Below are positions 8,631 to 17,677 of a DNA stretch of 64,000 nucleotides, piece by piece. A program made the translations under genes and the position numbers. Source of the stretch: Danxiaibacter flavus (GTDB lineage: Bacteria > Bacteroidota > Bacteroidia > Chitinophagales > Chitinophagaceae); the NCBI RefSeq assembly GCF_041060425.1, contig NZ_JAULBC010000005.1:186001-250000 (forward strand), read 5' to 3'. The notes under the pieces were generated by a model. It did not search any database. It saw only the letters and a list, made by a program, of their open reading frames with translations, and was not told the origin of the DNA. Numbering within the stretch: position 1 is the first letter of the stretch; each line of letters opens with the position of its first letter.

Positions 8631-10097
8631 TTACAACAACGGCGAGAGCATTCTTGCCGTTTTTTCAAACATTACTTTCAGGAAGGCACGTTTTTCCCAT
8701 CTCACAATATCAATACGTTCCGCGTGCTCAAGATCATCGTAAAACGCTTTGGTTAATTGTTTCGCGATGTGCGGATCGTAAATGAAGGCATTCACTTCAA
8801 AGTTCAGTTCAAAACTCCTATAATCCATATTTGCTGTACCAACTGCAGCTACCGCACCGTCGTACACCAATGTCTTTGCATGAATAAATCCTTTTTTATA
8901 AAAATAAATTTCAACACCGGCATCAAGCAGATCGTCGTAGTAAGAATGCGCTGCTGCATTTACAAATCTTGAATCGGAAATACCGGGAACAAGCAGCTTT
9001 ACGGAAACGCCACTTAATGCAGCAACAATTAATGCGTCCAGTAAACTATCACCGGGTATAAAGTAAGGTGTTGTGATCAGTATTTCTTTTTTCGCCAGGT
9101 TAATCGCCTGAAGCAGCGAAAACAAAATGCCTGGTGTTTTTGAATCAGGACCACCGGCTGCTATTTGTACCAGTGTATCAGTTTCGTATGTCTTTGGCTT
9201 TGGGAAAAACATTTTAGTTGGTTGAAGCTGCTGGTCGCTGCAGAAATTCCAGTCGCATAAAAACAGGTATTGCAGATACTGACAGCCGGCGCCATCTATA
9301 CGTAAATGCGTATCCCGCCAGTAAATCCTGTTCTTTTTATTACCGTTGTTGATATACCTGTCGCTGATATTTATACCTCCTACAAAGGCTGTGTGTCCGT
9401 CAACAATAATAATTTTTCTGTGATTGCGATAATTCAGCCTGTTGGCAAAAAGCAGGAACAGCACCCTGTAAAATGGATATGCTTCCACCCCATTCTCAAT
9501 AAGCCCGGGCACAAACTTGCGGCGGATCGAGCTGCTGCCAAAATCATCATAAATAAGTCTGACTTCAACACCTTCTGCAGCCTTTTGAATAAGGATCTCT
9601 TTTATCTGGTTGCCAATTTCATCATCTTCAAAAATATAGTACTCAATGTGTATGTGATTTTTCGCCTGTTTTAATGCCTCCAGCACTTCCGGAAATTTTT
9701 CCTCACCGTTAAATAACAATTTTACCCGGTTGCTGTCTGTTAAAGGGCTCATGTTGTCTTTCAAAAGCAGACAGGCCAGTTCACGGTTTTTCTTTATTTC
9801 AGGCGGGTTGGCAGCTAATATTTCTTCGGTTGATTTTTGTATTTCAGCCTCCATCTTCTGTTGCAGCGTATCGTCTGCCAGCAGCTTTTTACTATAGAGA
9901 TTTCGCTTGCGATAATTGATGCCAAGGAAAAAATAAGAGATCATTCCTATAACCGGAACAAATACAGCGAACAAAAGATAGGCAAGTGTTTTAGTGCTTG
10001 TTCTTGTATCATAAATGATCCTCAAGCAAACTATGATGAGAATACCCAGGTACGTTAGTTCAGCAATCAACAGCCAGTCGATATTTTTAAAAAACAT
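8631..10097 (-). CDS. cls: Cardiolipin synthase (phospholipase D family)
   Basis: The enzyme makes cardiolipin from two phosphatidylglycerol molecules (or a related transphosphatidylation) at the inner membrane. In 488 residues there are two N-terminal membrane segments (about 8-28 and 38-60) and then two HKD motifs: NHRKIIIVDG with H226, K228, D233, and IHAKTLVYDG with H406, K408, D413. Length and layout match bacterial ClsA-type enzymes. It starts 3 nt after the stop of the upstream membrane hydrolase gene, so the two are likely one operon. Its 3' end also carries the terminator of prfH on the other strand. Confidence 0.94.
   Translation of the reverse strand: MFFKNIDWLLIAELTYLGILIIVCLRIIYDTRTSTKTLAYLLFAVFVPVIGMISYFFLGINYRKRNLYSKKLLADDTLQQKMEAEIQKSTEEILAANPPEIKKNRELACLLLKDNMSPLTDSNRVKLLFNGEEKFPEVLEALKQAKNHIHIEYYIFEDDEIGNQIKEILIQKAAEGVEVRLIYDDFGSSSIRRKFVPGLIENGVEAYPFYRVLFLLFANRLNYRNHRKIIIVDGHTAFVGGINISDRYINNGNKKNRIYWRDTHLRIDGAGCQYLQYLFLCDWNFCSDQQLQPTKMFFPKPKTYETDTLVQIAAGGPDSKTPGILFSLLQAINLAKKEILITTPYFIPGDSLLDALIVAALSGVSVKLLVPGISDSRFVNAAAHSYYDDLLDAGVEIYFYKKGFIHAKTLVYDGAVAAVGTANMDYRSFELNFEVNAFIYDPHIAKQLTKAFYDDLEHAERIDIVRWEKRAFLKVMFEKTARMLSPLL
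8638..8665 (+). terminator. Intrinsic terminator of rtcB-prfH, inside the 3' end of cls
   Basis: The stem 8638-8647 with 8652-8661 has 10 bp including one G-U pair, loop GCAT, and runs into T8660-8665. It ends the plus-strand rtcB-prfH transcript. It lies entirely within the last codons of the convergent cls gene, whose stop is at 8631-8633. Confidence 0.75.
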
Positions 10098-10100
10098 ATG

Positions 10101-11135
10101 CTATTCTTTAGGGTAATCTGTTTCTTTTCCTATCATGCGGTTCAGAAAAAATCGTATGGTGTTCCTGTTCCATCCTTCAAAACGTCCACGTTGTACAGCA
10201 AGCATATCATCCATTCCCTCATTTAAATAATAGTGAAAAGTAAAGGGCGCATTCGTTCGCTGCCAACCAAGCACTTGCCCAAAGCGTAATACATTAAACA
10301 CAAGGGTATCATTTTGCTGCTGTACAGAGTAATAACCATGACCAAAGCGAACAAGGTTATTCACTTTTGGCGATGTTTTGAACGATTGCAGCAGGCTAAG
10401 GTTTGATGGATAATAACTGATCTTCACCGGCTCATCTTTCTTATCCAGTATTGAGCGGTAGCCAATATAATAACCCGTATCTGTTTTAGCTACAGCATAC
10501 CAAAGTAACGAATTAAATGGAGTGGGTGTAGTGAAGTATGACGAATAATTTATGTCATTTGATCTTAAGGATTTTTCAAATTTATTATCAACAACCAATT
10601 TATTGCAAACACAAAAAAGCAGATAAGCAAGCGCTGGTACCAGGCCACCAAGCGCAATGCGTTTTTGCATTTGCGCGCTTCGCTTCACAAAAACGAGCGT
10701 TATAGCGGCCACCGCAAGCGGTAATGAAAACAACGGATCTGCTACATAAATAAGATTAAACGACACTCTTCGATGTAACAAAGGCTCCAGCAACCCTGTG
10801 CCGTAAGCATTACATGTATCCAGCAAATCATGTAACAAAATTTGTAAACCAAAAAAGAGCAGAAATTTTCGAAAGGGAATATCATGCGGCCGGTGTAATC
10901 TGTCAGCAAGAAAACTAAAAATTAATGCTGCAAGAAGGCCCGCAAAAAGTCCGTGCGTTACACCCCTGTGTACAGAAAAATAAGCTGTTGGCTCAATCCA
11001 GAACGCTCCAACAAAATCAATATCAGGAAAACTCTGAGCCAGCGCACCCCATATCAGTGCTTTTTTACCAAGCTGTTTGCTGAATAAAACTTCACCTATA
11101 CAAGCTCCGATGGCTATGTGCGTAAGAGTATCCAT
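10101..11135 (-). CDS. Membrane-bound metal-dependent hydrolase, YdjM/DUF457 type
   Basis: The 344-residue protein opens with MDTLTHIAIGACIGE and PDIDFV, and then SVHRGVTHGLFAG. These are the conserved His/Asp motifs of the YdjM-like membrane hydrolases. Several hydrophobic segments follow to about residue 185. The remaining region (about 190-344) is a soluble domain with beta character. The activity of the family is poorly defined. It is the upstream partner of cls (3-nt gap), which suggests a role in membrane lipid turnover; that is inference. Confidence 0.88.
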   Translation of the reverse strand: MDTLTHIAIGACIGEVLFSKQLGKKALIWGALAQSFPDIDFVGAFWIEPTAYFSVHRGVTHGLFAGLLAALIFSFLADRLHRPHDIPFRKFLLFFGLQILLHDLLDTCNAYGTGLLEPLLHRRVSFNLIYVADPLFSLPLAVAAITLVFVKRSAQMQKRIALGGLVPALAYLLFCVCNKLVVDNKFEKSLRSNDINYSSYFTTPTPFNSLLWYAVAKTDTGYYIGYRSILDKKDEPVKISYYPSNLSLLQSFKTSPKVNNLVRFGHGYYSVQQQNDTLVFNVLRFGQVLGWQRTNAPFTFHYYLNEGMDDMLAVQRGRFEGWNRNTIRFFLNRMIGKETDYPKE

Positions 11136-11216
11136 TAGCTGAATTTTATGATGGATCTGCGCAACGCGATCTCTATGAAAACTAGCTCAATTTATGCAAC
11201 AAATATCTAATAAGTA

Positions 11217-11255
11217 AAAGAGGCTGCACTCAACATTAGGAGAAACAGCCTCTTT
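11217..11255 (-). terminator. Intrinsic terminator after the small lipoprotein gene
   Basis: Arms 11217-11226 and 11246-11255 pair perfectly over 10 bp around a 19-nt loop. On the minus strand the stem is followed by TTTACTT. It lies 43 nt past the stop of the 11298-11717 gene. Confidence 0.6.
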
Positions 11256-11297
11256 ATTAAATAAGATTATAAAAGTATCCGGTGATAGCCTTTAATG

Positions 11298-11717
11298 CTA
11301 TTGGATCCTGGTAGTGTTTAAAAGGACCACCTTTAACACAACATCATTTGAGAAAGCATGATCGACACCGGCGCTATATGCATCAAATACGCCCACATCC
11401 AAAACTCCTGCAGAGTGGCTGGTAATATAAGTAACCCCGTTAATCACTTCGGGTATCGGTTCAAATGTATTTTCTCCGTCCAAAGAAATATAAGTAAGCA
11501 CTGCACCCTGCTGCATAACATCGTTGGTTATTTCGGGAATAGATAATGAAATAGAGAACCCTTTTCCGAAATCGGTATTGGTTGTTGGCTGCCATTCATT
11601 TGGATGGATCGTAAAAAATATTGATTGTCCTGCATCAACAACATTTGTTACAGTTTTGGTACAGGATCCAGTTGCAAATAGAATCAATAATAAAAGCGCA
11701 CCGGTAAAGAGCTTCAT
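11298..11717 (-). CDS. Small predicted lipoprotein, function unknown
   Basis: The 139-residue protein begins MKLFTGALLLLILFATGSC, a lipoprotein signal peptide whose lipobox cysteine is residue 19. The mature part is rich in beta-strand and hydroxyl residues and shows no motif I recognise. Outer- or inner-membrane lipid anchoring is expected. It stands alone with its own terminator. Confidence 0.75.
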   Translation of the reverse strand: MKLFTGALLLLILFATGSCTKTVTNVVDAGQSIFFTIHPNEWQPTTNTDFGKGFSISLSIPEITNDVMQQGAVLTYISLDGENTFEPIPEVINGVTYITSHSAGVLDVGVFDAYSAGVDHAFSNDVVLKVVLLNTTRIQ

Positions 11718-11898
11718 AAAGTAGTGTTTTACATTAAGTAAGGTATAGTTACAAATAACATAGCAGAAATAATACCACCTTTGTATACTATAACGTAGTT
11801 GGTGGCTAAATAGTTTCTTTCAGCAATTAAATGCGGTGAAAATGTCTAGATTAAATTGAATATCCGAAAAATATAAGATTGATTTAATTATCAATTGC

Positions 11899-12327
11899 TT
11901 AAAGTGCTTTCTCCATCTCGTAGTGCGGCACGGTTACTTCTATAAACTCGTCGCCTATTTTGACATAGCCCAGTTTTTCATAAAAACCCAACGCAGTTTT
12001 GCGGGCATGCATGCATATTTTCTTAAATCCGCGGTCGCGGGCAACATTTTCTGCAAAAATCAATATAGCCCTTCCAAGCCCCTTTCCCTGTAAACCCGAA
12101 GTAACTGCCATTTGGCGTAATCTTAGAATTCCAGGTTCAATTTCGGTCAGCAGGCAGCAACCTTCCATTTTATCATCGTCAAAACATCCAATTAAAATAT
12201 CATGCTTCTCTTTTTCCAGTTCTTCGGGCAAAAAAGTAAGTCCGAGTGGTTTACGAAGCATTTGCATGCGTAAATCCACCATTTGTTTATACTCTTTTGA
12301 ACCGTAATCAATAAGTTTTAGTGCCAT
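11899..12327 (-). CDS. GNAT-family N-acetyltransferase
   Basis: This 142-residue protein matches the size of single-domain GNATs. It has the acetyl-CoA binding motif A: LRQMAVTSGLQGKGLGRAIL (about 90-108), with the Q/R-x-x-G-x-G/A pyrophosphate loop. Motif B follows as ALGFYEKLGYVKIG. The substrate is unknown. It is divergent from acpP, with about 120 nt between the starts. Confidence 0.9.
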   Translation of the reverse strand: MALKLIDYGSKEYKQMVDLRMQMLRKPLGLTFLPEELEKEKHDILIGCFDDDKMEGCCLLTEIEPGILRLRQMAVTSGLQGKGLGRAILIFAENVARDRGFKKICMHARKTALGFYEKLGYVKIGDEFIEVTVPHYEMEKAL

Positions 12328-12439
12328 ACAACCAGTTTGCGCCCGAATATACCAATCATTTTTTACAAAAAAGGCAGCTTTAAAAAAACAAACAAACAGA
12401 AGTTTTTACAATATGTGCAAACAAAAAAGCCATAACTCA

Positions 12440-12468
12440 TTGTGTATTGGTCAAAAATTATATTTTTG
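12440..12468 (+). promoter_or_regulatory. Promoter of acpP
   Basis: TTG at 12440-12442, an 18-nt spacer and TATTTTTG at 12461-12468 match the Bacteroidota vegetative promoter (TTG, 17-20 nt, TAnnTTTG). Transcription should start near 12475, leaving a leader under 20 nt before the acpP ATG. Confidence 0.7.
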
Positions 12469-12491
12469 CGCCTGTATCAAAACTTACAACA

Positions 12492-12728
12492 ATGTCAGAC
12501 ATTGCAACAAGAGTTAAAAAAATTATAGTTGACAAGTTAGGTGTTGACGAAGCAGAAGTAACCAATGAGGCTTCTTTCACCAATGATTTAGGTGCTGATT
12601 CTTTAGACACCGTGGAGTTAATTATGGAGTTCGAGAAAGAGTTTAACATCTCCATTCCTGATGAGCAGGCTGAGACAATCACTACTGTGGGTCAGGCTAT
12701 TACTTACCTGGAAGAGCACGCTAAATAA
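12492..12728 (+). CDS. acpP: Acyl carrier protein
   Basis: The 78-residue acidic protein carries growing acyl chains in fatty-acid synthesis on a 4'-phosphopantetheine arm. The attachment site is Ser37 in the invariant GADSLDTVEL. The ATG at 12492 is chosen because an in-frame TTG at 12447 would add residues that overlap the promoter. fabF lies 102 nt downstream, the classical acpP-fabF order. Confidence 0.97.
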   Translation: MSDIATRVKKIIVDKLGVDEAEVTNEASFTNDLGADSLDTVELIMEFEKEFNISIPDEQAETITTVGQAITYLEEHAK

Positions 12729-12762
12729 GGAAATTATCCTTTTTTTGTTATGCAATAATTAC

Positions 12763-12802
12763 AATCCGCCTACGGTAGCAAAAAAGTACTCGAAGGCGGA
12801 TT
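12763..12802 (+). terminator. acpP-fabF intergenic hairpin (possible attenuator)
   Basis: AATCCGCCT (12763-12771) pairs with AGGCGGATT (12794-12802) around a 22-nt loop, followed by TATCACTTT. It could partially terminate after acpP and so give more acpP than fabF message, a ratio seen in other bacteria. Its effect here is not shown by sequence. Confidence 0.5.
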
Positions 12803-12830
12803 TATCACTTTCAAACACAGGCTTATTTGT

Positions 12831-14084
12831 ATGCAGTTAAAAAGAGTTGTTGTTACTGGCATGGGTGCCATTACTCCTTTGGGAAATACATTGCAGGAAT
12901 TCTGGGATGGCTTGGTTAATGGTGTATCCGGTGCTGATTTCATCACCCAATTTGACGCATCAAAATTTAAAACCAGGTTTGCCTGCGAAGTGAAAAATTT
13001 CGACCCTACAAGCTATCTTGATAAAAAAGAAGCCCGTAAAATTGACCGTTTCTCTCAATTTGCTCTTGTAGTAAGTGACCAGGCAATGGCTGACGCCGGC
13101 CTTCACAGGGATACCATTAATGCGGACAGAGGCGGTGTGGTGTTTGCCAGCGGTATCGGCGGTATTAATACATTCCAGACTGAAGTTTCCGAATATGCAA
13201 AAGGCGATGGAACTCCGCGTTTCAACCCCTTCTTCATTCCTAAAATGATCCTGGATATTGCTGCCGGCCAAATTTCTATGCGTCACAACCTGAGAGGACC
13301 CAACTTTGCTGTTGTAAGTGCTTGCGCCAGCAGTACCAACAGTTTAATGGAAGCATACAATTTGCTTCGCCTTGGTAAAGCCGACTTCATTCTTGCAGGT
13401 GGCAGTGAATCTGTTATCTGCGAAGCCGGTGTGGGTGGTTTTAACGCCATGAAAGCCATGAGCGAAAGAAATGATGATCCAAAAACTGCAAGCCGCCCCT
13501 ATGACAAAGACCGTGATGGCTTTGTTATGGGAGAAGCTGCTGGTATTGTTGTTCTGGAAACCCTTGAAAGCGCATTAGCAAGAGGCGCCCGCATTTATTG
13601 CGAAATAGCAGGTGCCGGTGCTACAGCAGACGCTCACCACATCACTGCTCCTCACCCCGAAGGACTTGGTGCCAGAAATGTTATGATTGCCGCATTGGAA
13701 GATGCAGGCATGAAGGCGGAAGATATTGATTACATCAATACTCACGGAACATCCACCCCATTGGGTGATGGCGCTGAAGTAAAAGCAATTACAGATGTAT
13801 TTGGCGAGCATGCTTATAACCTGAACATCAGTTCAACAAAATCTATGACAGGCCATTGCCTTGGTGCAGCAGGTGTTATTGAAGCGATTGCTTGTATAGA
13901 AAGCGTTGTTAATGATGTTGTTCCGCCTACCATTAACCACTTCACAGACGATCCCGACCTTGATCCGAAACTTAATTTTACCTTTAACAAAGCGCAAAAG
14001 CGTACAGTAAATGCTGCCCTGAGTAACACCTTTGGATTCGGCGGGCATAACGCATGCGTTATTGTTAAAAAATACGTAGCTTAA
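12831..14084 (+). CDS. fabF: 3-oxoacyl-ACP synthase II (KAS II)
   Basis: FabF elongates acyl-ACP by condensing it with malonyl-ACP. The 417-residue protein has the full catalytic set: Cys165 in VSACASS, His305 in NTHGTSTPLGD, Lys337 in SSTKSMTGH and His342. The glycine-rich C-terminus NTFGFGGHNACVI is also typical. Length matches the family. It sits between acpP and rnc; rnc begins 4 nt after its stop. Confidence 0.97.
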   Translation: MQLKRVVVTGMGAITPLGNTLQEFWDGLVNGVSGADFITQFDASKFKTRFACEVKNFDPTSYLDKKEARKIDRFSQFALVVSDQAMADAGLHRDTINADRGGVVFASGIGGINTFQTEVSEYAKGDGTPRFNPFFIPKMILDIAAGQISMRHNLRGPNFAVVSACASSTNSLMEAYNLLRLGKADFILAGGSESVICEAGVGGFNAMKAMSERNDDPKTASRPYDKDRDGFVMGEAAGIVVLETLESALARGARIYCEIAGAGATADAHHITAPHPEGLGARNVMIAALEDAGMKAEDIDYINTHGTSTPLGDGAEVKAITDVFGEHAYNLNISSTKSMTGHCLGAAGVIEAIACIESVVNDVVPPTINHFTDDPDLDPKLNFTFNKAQKRTVNAALSNTFGFGGHNACVIVKKYVA

Positions 14085-14088
14085 CATT

Positions 14089-14796
14089 GTGGGCTTATTT
14101 AAAAACATTTTTAGCCGGAAAGGCGAGCCATCATTTGAAAGCCAACTGAGAAATGTGTTGGGATTAAAACCCGGCAATACAACCTTATACCGTATTGCGC
14201 TAAGTCATCGTTCCGTAAAAGAAGGGGCTGATGAGAACAACGAACGCCTTGAATACCTGGGCGATGCGGTGTTAAGTGCTATTGTAGCTGATTATCTTTT
14301 TAAACGTTATCCATACAAAGGAGAAGGTTTTCTTACTGAAATGCGCAGTAAGATGGTAAACCGGCAGCAATTGAATGATATTGCGCTAAAAATGGGTTTG
14401 AAAAGGCTTACGATGTACAATAAGTTTGATAATGCCCTGAAGGCCAGCCAGATATTCGGAAATACACTTGAAGCCCTTATTGGAGCCGTTTATCTTGACA
14501 AGGGCTACATCAAAACCCAAAGGTGGGTGCTCCGCAGCATCGTTATCCCTCACATGTTTGTGGACGATCTCGAACAAATTGACATCAATCTTAAAAACAG
14601 GCTGATCGGTTGGGCCAGTAAAAATGGCAAAACCCTTGAGTTTGAGACCATTGATGAAAAGTTGGAGAATGGTCGCCGCATTTTCACCATCGCAGCTGTA
14701 CTGGACGGTGAAGCCATATCGCAGGGCCGCGGATTCAATAAAAAAGACGCCAGCCAGATAGCTGCGCAACAGGCAATAGAGAAGCTGGGAATCTGA
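14089..14796 (+). CDS. rnc: Ribonuclease III
   Basis: This dsRNA endonuclease processes rRNA precursors and structured mRNAs. The 235-residue protein has the signature NERLEYLGDAVL at about 51-62, the second catalytic helix GNTLEALIGAVYLDKG, and a C-terminal dsRNA-binding domain ending RGFNKKDASQIAAQQAIEKL. The start is GTG at 14089, 4 nt after the fabF stop, so translation is probably coupled. acpP-fabF-rnc is a conserved Bacteroidota operon order. Confidence 0.96.
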   Translation: MGLFKNIFSRKGEPSFESQLRNVLGLKPGNTTLYRIALSHRSVKEGADENNERLEYLGDAVLSAIVADYLFKRYPYKGEGFLTEMRSKMVNRQQLNDIALKMGLKRLTMYNKFDNALKASQIFGNTLEALIGAVYLDKGYIKTQRWVLRSIVIPHMFVDDLEQIDINLKNRLIGWASKNGKTLEFETIDEKLENGRRIFTIAAVLDGEAISQGRGFNKKDASQIAAQQAIEKLGI

Positions 14797-14797
14797 T

Positions 14798-14830
14798 GGC
14801 TGTGAGCTATCAGCTGTCAGCTATGAGCTT
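14798..14830 (+). repeat. Heptamer array, AGCT family
   Basis: Four to five consecutive 7-mers of the form AGCTATC/AGCTGTC begin one nucleotide after the rnc stop codon. It is the same family as arrays at 18226, 20639, 21186 and 43060. Confidence 0.8.
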
Positions 14831-14945
14831 AAGTACTCTCTCAATCCAAATTCAGGTACTAATATTTTTCCGTTCACAGATTTGAGCACTCCTTCATTTT
14901 AGAGAGCGTAAAAGGTTTTATTCACACATTTATTCGTACCACGCT

Positions 14946-15257
14946 TTAGTGAATAACAAGTTCCAGTCTTCTGTTTAGTCCTTGCTCTATAATTTTAAAC
15001 AACGTTGAAAGCTGAATATCTGCGTGCCCATTTTCGATTCTTGAGATATAACTCTTCTTCGTTCCAGTTTTCTCAGCCAGTTCAGATTGAGTAAGATTAG
15101 CTTTCGCCCTTTCTTCTTTGAGCATTTCACCCAAAATAAAGGCCTGTGACTTTATCTCAAAATCTGTCCTTCCCGGCGTTCCGGGCAATCCGTATTTCTT
15201 GTCGAGCTGCTTATCCCAGGAGACAAGTTTATTTTTTGATTTTTTTTCTGACTTCAT
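14946..15257 (-). CDS. HigA-like XRE antitoxin
   Basis: From ATG 15257 the protein has 103 residues; an upstream in-frame TTG at 15281 is less likely. A lysine-rich N-terminus precedes a helix-turn-helix of the XRE type: LTQSELAEKTGTKKSYISRIENG (about residues 55-77), then STLFKIIEQGLNRRLELVI. This layout is typical of antitoxins encoded after a HigB/RelE toxin. It overlaps the toxin gene by 29 nt, so translation is coupled. It is expected to bind the toxin and repress the shared promoter. Confidence 0.88.
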   Translation of the reverse strand: MKSEKKSKNKLVSWDKQLDKKYGLPGTPGRTDFEIKSQAFILGEMLKEERAKANLTQSELAEKTGTKKSYISRIENGHADIQLSTLFKIIEQGLNRRLELVIH

Positions 15258-15603
15258 TTTCCTCAGTGATTTGCTTATCAAGAAAGTATTGTTTTTTTAG
15301 TTTTACAGCCAACTCAATTTCTCTTTTAGGAATTTTCTGCGCTTTCTTTTGAAATGAGTTTATGAGAATGATCAAATTTCCTTTATCAAAAAAACAAAAT
15401 ATCCGGTAGATGTTGTTTTGATATTCTACTCTGATCTCATAAATACCATCCGTTCCATCAAGATGCTTTAAAAATCGTTTAGGAACCTGATCGATCTTTT
15501 TTACCAATTCAAATACATAATCAATTTTTTCCTGGACTTCCTGGCTTATAGACAGATAGAATTCTGGAAAATACTTGCCGTACGATAGAATTTGCCTTTC
15601 CAT
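15229..15603 (-). CDS. HigB/Gp49-like toxin of the RelE superfamily
   Basis: The 124-residue protein has the Gp49/HigB pattern: RFLKHLDGTDGIYEIRVEYQ, then NIYRIFCFFDKGNLIILINSFQKK with a following KREIELA. Members are ribosome-dependent mRNA interferases or related toxins. The toxin-first gene order with an overlapping XRE antitoxin is the HigBA arrangement. The ATG at 15603 is preferred over the in-frame TTG at 15606. The target and activity are inferred from family only. Confidence 0.88.
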   Translation of the reverse strand: MERQILSYGKYFPEFYLSISQEVQEKIDYVFELVKKIDQVPKRFLKHLDGTDGIYEIRVEYQNNIYRIFCFFDKGNLIILINSFQKKAQKIPKREIELAVKLKKQYFLDKQITEENEVRKKIKK

Positions 15604-15812
15604 CAATTAAACAAAGGTAACTAATTAGTGAACATTTAGGGTTGTCAATTCAAAATTAATGTTTACACGGACAACTGGGTAAATAATATTCAATTTATTC
15701 TTAATAATTCCAGCGTACTTTCTGTGCATTAGCGAAATTTTTATCCAGGTTGGATCGATTCAATTCGCATATCTGCACATCTGCCTCCTTTTGAATTTTT
15801 ACTTCTCTATTT

Positions 15813-16214
15813 TCAATTAATCTCTTGGCACAATTCAATTAGCACACTATTCGTCGACTTAGGGTGAAGAAAACATACCAATTTGTTATCTGCACCGGGT
15901 TTGGGAACAGTGTTGAGCAATTGAAAACCTTCTGAAGCCAAACGGTCCATTTCTTTTTCAATATCAGCTACCTCAAACGCAATATGGTGAATGCCTTCGC
16001 CCTTTTTTGCGATGAATTTGCTGATTGCATTTTCATCACCGATTCCTTCCAGCAATTCGATTTTTGTATCGCCTTTCTTAAAAAAAGCCGTTGTAACATT
16101 TTCGGAGTCAACCTGTTCTTTCTTATAACATGCTGTATTTAACAGTTTTTCAAACAATTCGATTGAGGTTTCCAGGTTGCTGACTGCTATGCCTATATGT
16201 TCCACTTTCTGCAT
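15813..16214 (-). CDS. mce: Methylmalonyl-CoA epimerase
   Basis: The enzyme interconverts (S)- and (R)-methylmalonyl-CoA in propionate metabolism. The 133-residue VOC-fold protein has metal-ligand signatures VEHIGIAV (His5), GIHHIAFEV and SVLIELCQ (Glu), plus KPGADNKLVCFLHPKSTNSVL, all typical of epimerase. Length matches. It is divergent from iscS. The B12-binding subunit of the downstream mutase step is encoded 30 kb away at 46704. Confidence 0.93.
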   Translation of the reverse strand: MQKVEHIGIAVSNLETSIELFEKLLNTACYKKEQVDSENVTTAFFKKGDTKIELLEGIGDENAISKFIAKKGEGIHHIAFEVADIEKEMDRLASEGFQLLNTVPKPGADNKLVCFLHPKSTNSVLIELCQEIN

Positions 16215-16287
16215 TTGGATTGATTTTCGATATAAGAAAATAGATGGTTTCTATTACCAGCGTCATGTAAAATAGAACCATTTGACC

Positions 16288-16295
16288 TAAATTTG
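16288..16295 (+). promoter_or_regulatory. Putative -7 box of iscS
   Basis: TAAATTTG fits TAnnTTTG and lies 27 nt before the iscS ATG. No clear TTG -33 element is at standard spacing. Confidence 0.4.
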
Positions 16296-16322
16296 TGATC
16301 TTATAAAAGAAATAACCGATTT

Positions 16323-17540
16323 ATGCTTAAGTTACCTATTTATTTAGATAACAATGCTACCACACCTATGGATCCCCGGGTTCTGGAAGCCATGTTACCG
16401 TATTTCACTGAACATTTTGGAAATGCAGCCAGCCGTAATCACCCATTTGGCTGGGAAGCAGAAGAAGCCGTAGACTATGCGCGTGAACAAGTGGCTAAAC
16501 TGATTGGCGCTGATCCAAAAGAGATCATCTTCACTTCAGGCGCTACGGAGAGTGACAACCTGGCTATTAAGGGTGTGTTTGAAATGTATGCAAGCAAGGG
16601 TAACCACATCATTACTGTTAACACTGAACATAAAGCCGTTCTGGATACATGTAAACATGTTGAAAAAAGCGGTGGCGAAGTAACTTATCTGCAGGTAAAG
16701 CCTAACGGCCTGGTTGACCTGGCTGAGCTTGAAGCTGCCATTAAGCCTACAACTATTTTAATCGCAATTATGTATGCTAACAACGAAATAGGCGTTGTTC
16801 AGCCGGTTAAAGAGATCAGCAATATTGCAAAAAAACACGGTGTACTGTTCTTTACAGATGCAACCCAGACTGTTGGTAAAATACCTGTTGATGTGTTGAA
16901 AGATGGTATTGACCTGATGGCCTTCAGCGGCCACAAAATGTACGGGCCTAAAGGCGTAGGCGCTTTATACGTTCGTCGCAAAAACCCGAGGGTTAAAGTT
17001 ACTGCGCAGATAGATGGTGGCGGCCACGAAAGAGGCATGCGTAGCGGTACGTTGAATGTTCCTGGTATTGTTGGCCTTGGTAAGGCTTGCGAACTGTGCC
17101 GTCTTGAAATGGAAGAAGATACAAAACGCATCAAAGCTTTGCGCGACAAACTGGAAAATGCTTTAATGGAAATTGAAGAGAGCTACCTGAACGGAGATAA
17201 AGACAGCCGCTTACCACATGTTAGCAATATCTCTTTCAAATATGTAGAAGGCGAAGGATTGATGATGGGCTTTAATAAAACAATCGCTGTATCATCCGGG
17301 TCTGCTTGTACTTCTGCATCTCTCGAGCCAAGCTATGTATTGAAGGCATTGGGTTTGGGCGATGATCTTGCCCACAGCTCACTGCGTTTTGGTCTTGGCC
17401 GTTTTACAACTGAAGATCAGATTGATTATACCATTCAGCATGTTAAAGACACTGTAAACAAATTGAGAGACATGAGTCCTCTTTGGGAAATGTTTAAAGA
17501 AGGTGTTGATATGAACAGCATAGAGTGGGCACATCATTAA
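16323..17540 (+). CDS. iscS: Cysteine desulfurase
   Basis: IscS removes sulfur from cysteine with PLP and passes a persulfide to the IscU scaffold. The 405-residue protein has YLDNNATTPMDP at the N-terminus, His103 in TEHKAVL, the PLP-binding Lys205 in SGHKMYGPKG and the persulfide Cys329 in SSGSACTSASLEPS. Length matches group I desulfurases. iscU and iscA follow on the same strand with gaps of 137 and 172 nt, the second filled by repeats. Confidence 0.96.
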   Translation: MLKLPIYLDNNATTPMDPRVLEAMLPYFTEHFGNAASRNHPFGWEAEEAVDYAREQVAKLIGADPKEIIFTSGATESDNLAIKGVFEMYASKGNHIITVNTEHKAVLDTCKHVEKSGGEVTYLQVKPNGLVDLAELEAAIKPTTILIAIMYANNEIGVVQPVKEISNIAKKHGVLFFTDATQTVGKIPVDVLKDGIDLMAFSGHKMYGPKGVGALYVRRKNPRVKVTAQIDGGGHERGMRSGTLNVPGIVGLGKACELCRLEMEEDTKRIKALRDKLENALMEIEESYLNGDKDSRLPHVSNISFKYVEGEGLMMGFNKTIAVSSGSACTSASLEPSYVLKALGLGDDLAHSSLRFGLGRFTTEDQIDYTIQHVKDTVNKLRDMSPLWEMFKEGVDMNSIEWAHH

Positions 17541-17677
17541 TAAGTACGAGGTTAGAAGTAGGAAGCACCTTGAGCAACGTTGCTAATTCTATTTAAACCT
17601 TTTGTTTTGAAAAGAAATAAGGCAAAAAGTAATCTAACCAGGCATTAAAAATTCATAACCGTTAATTCAAATTAGTC

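Noticed and set aside
12447..12491. Longer start for acpP
   Set aside because: The TTG start at 12447 lies inside the promoter; ACP proteins begin directly at MSDIA-type sequence.
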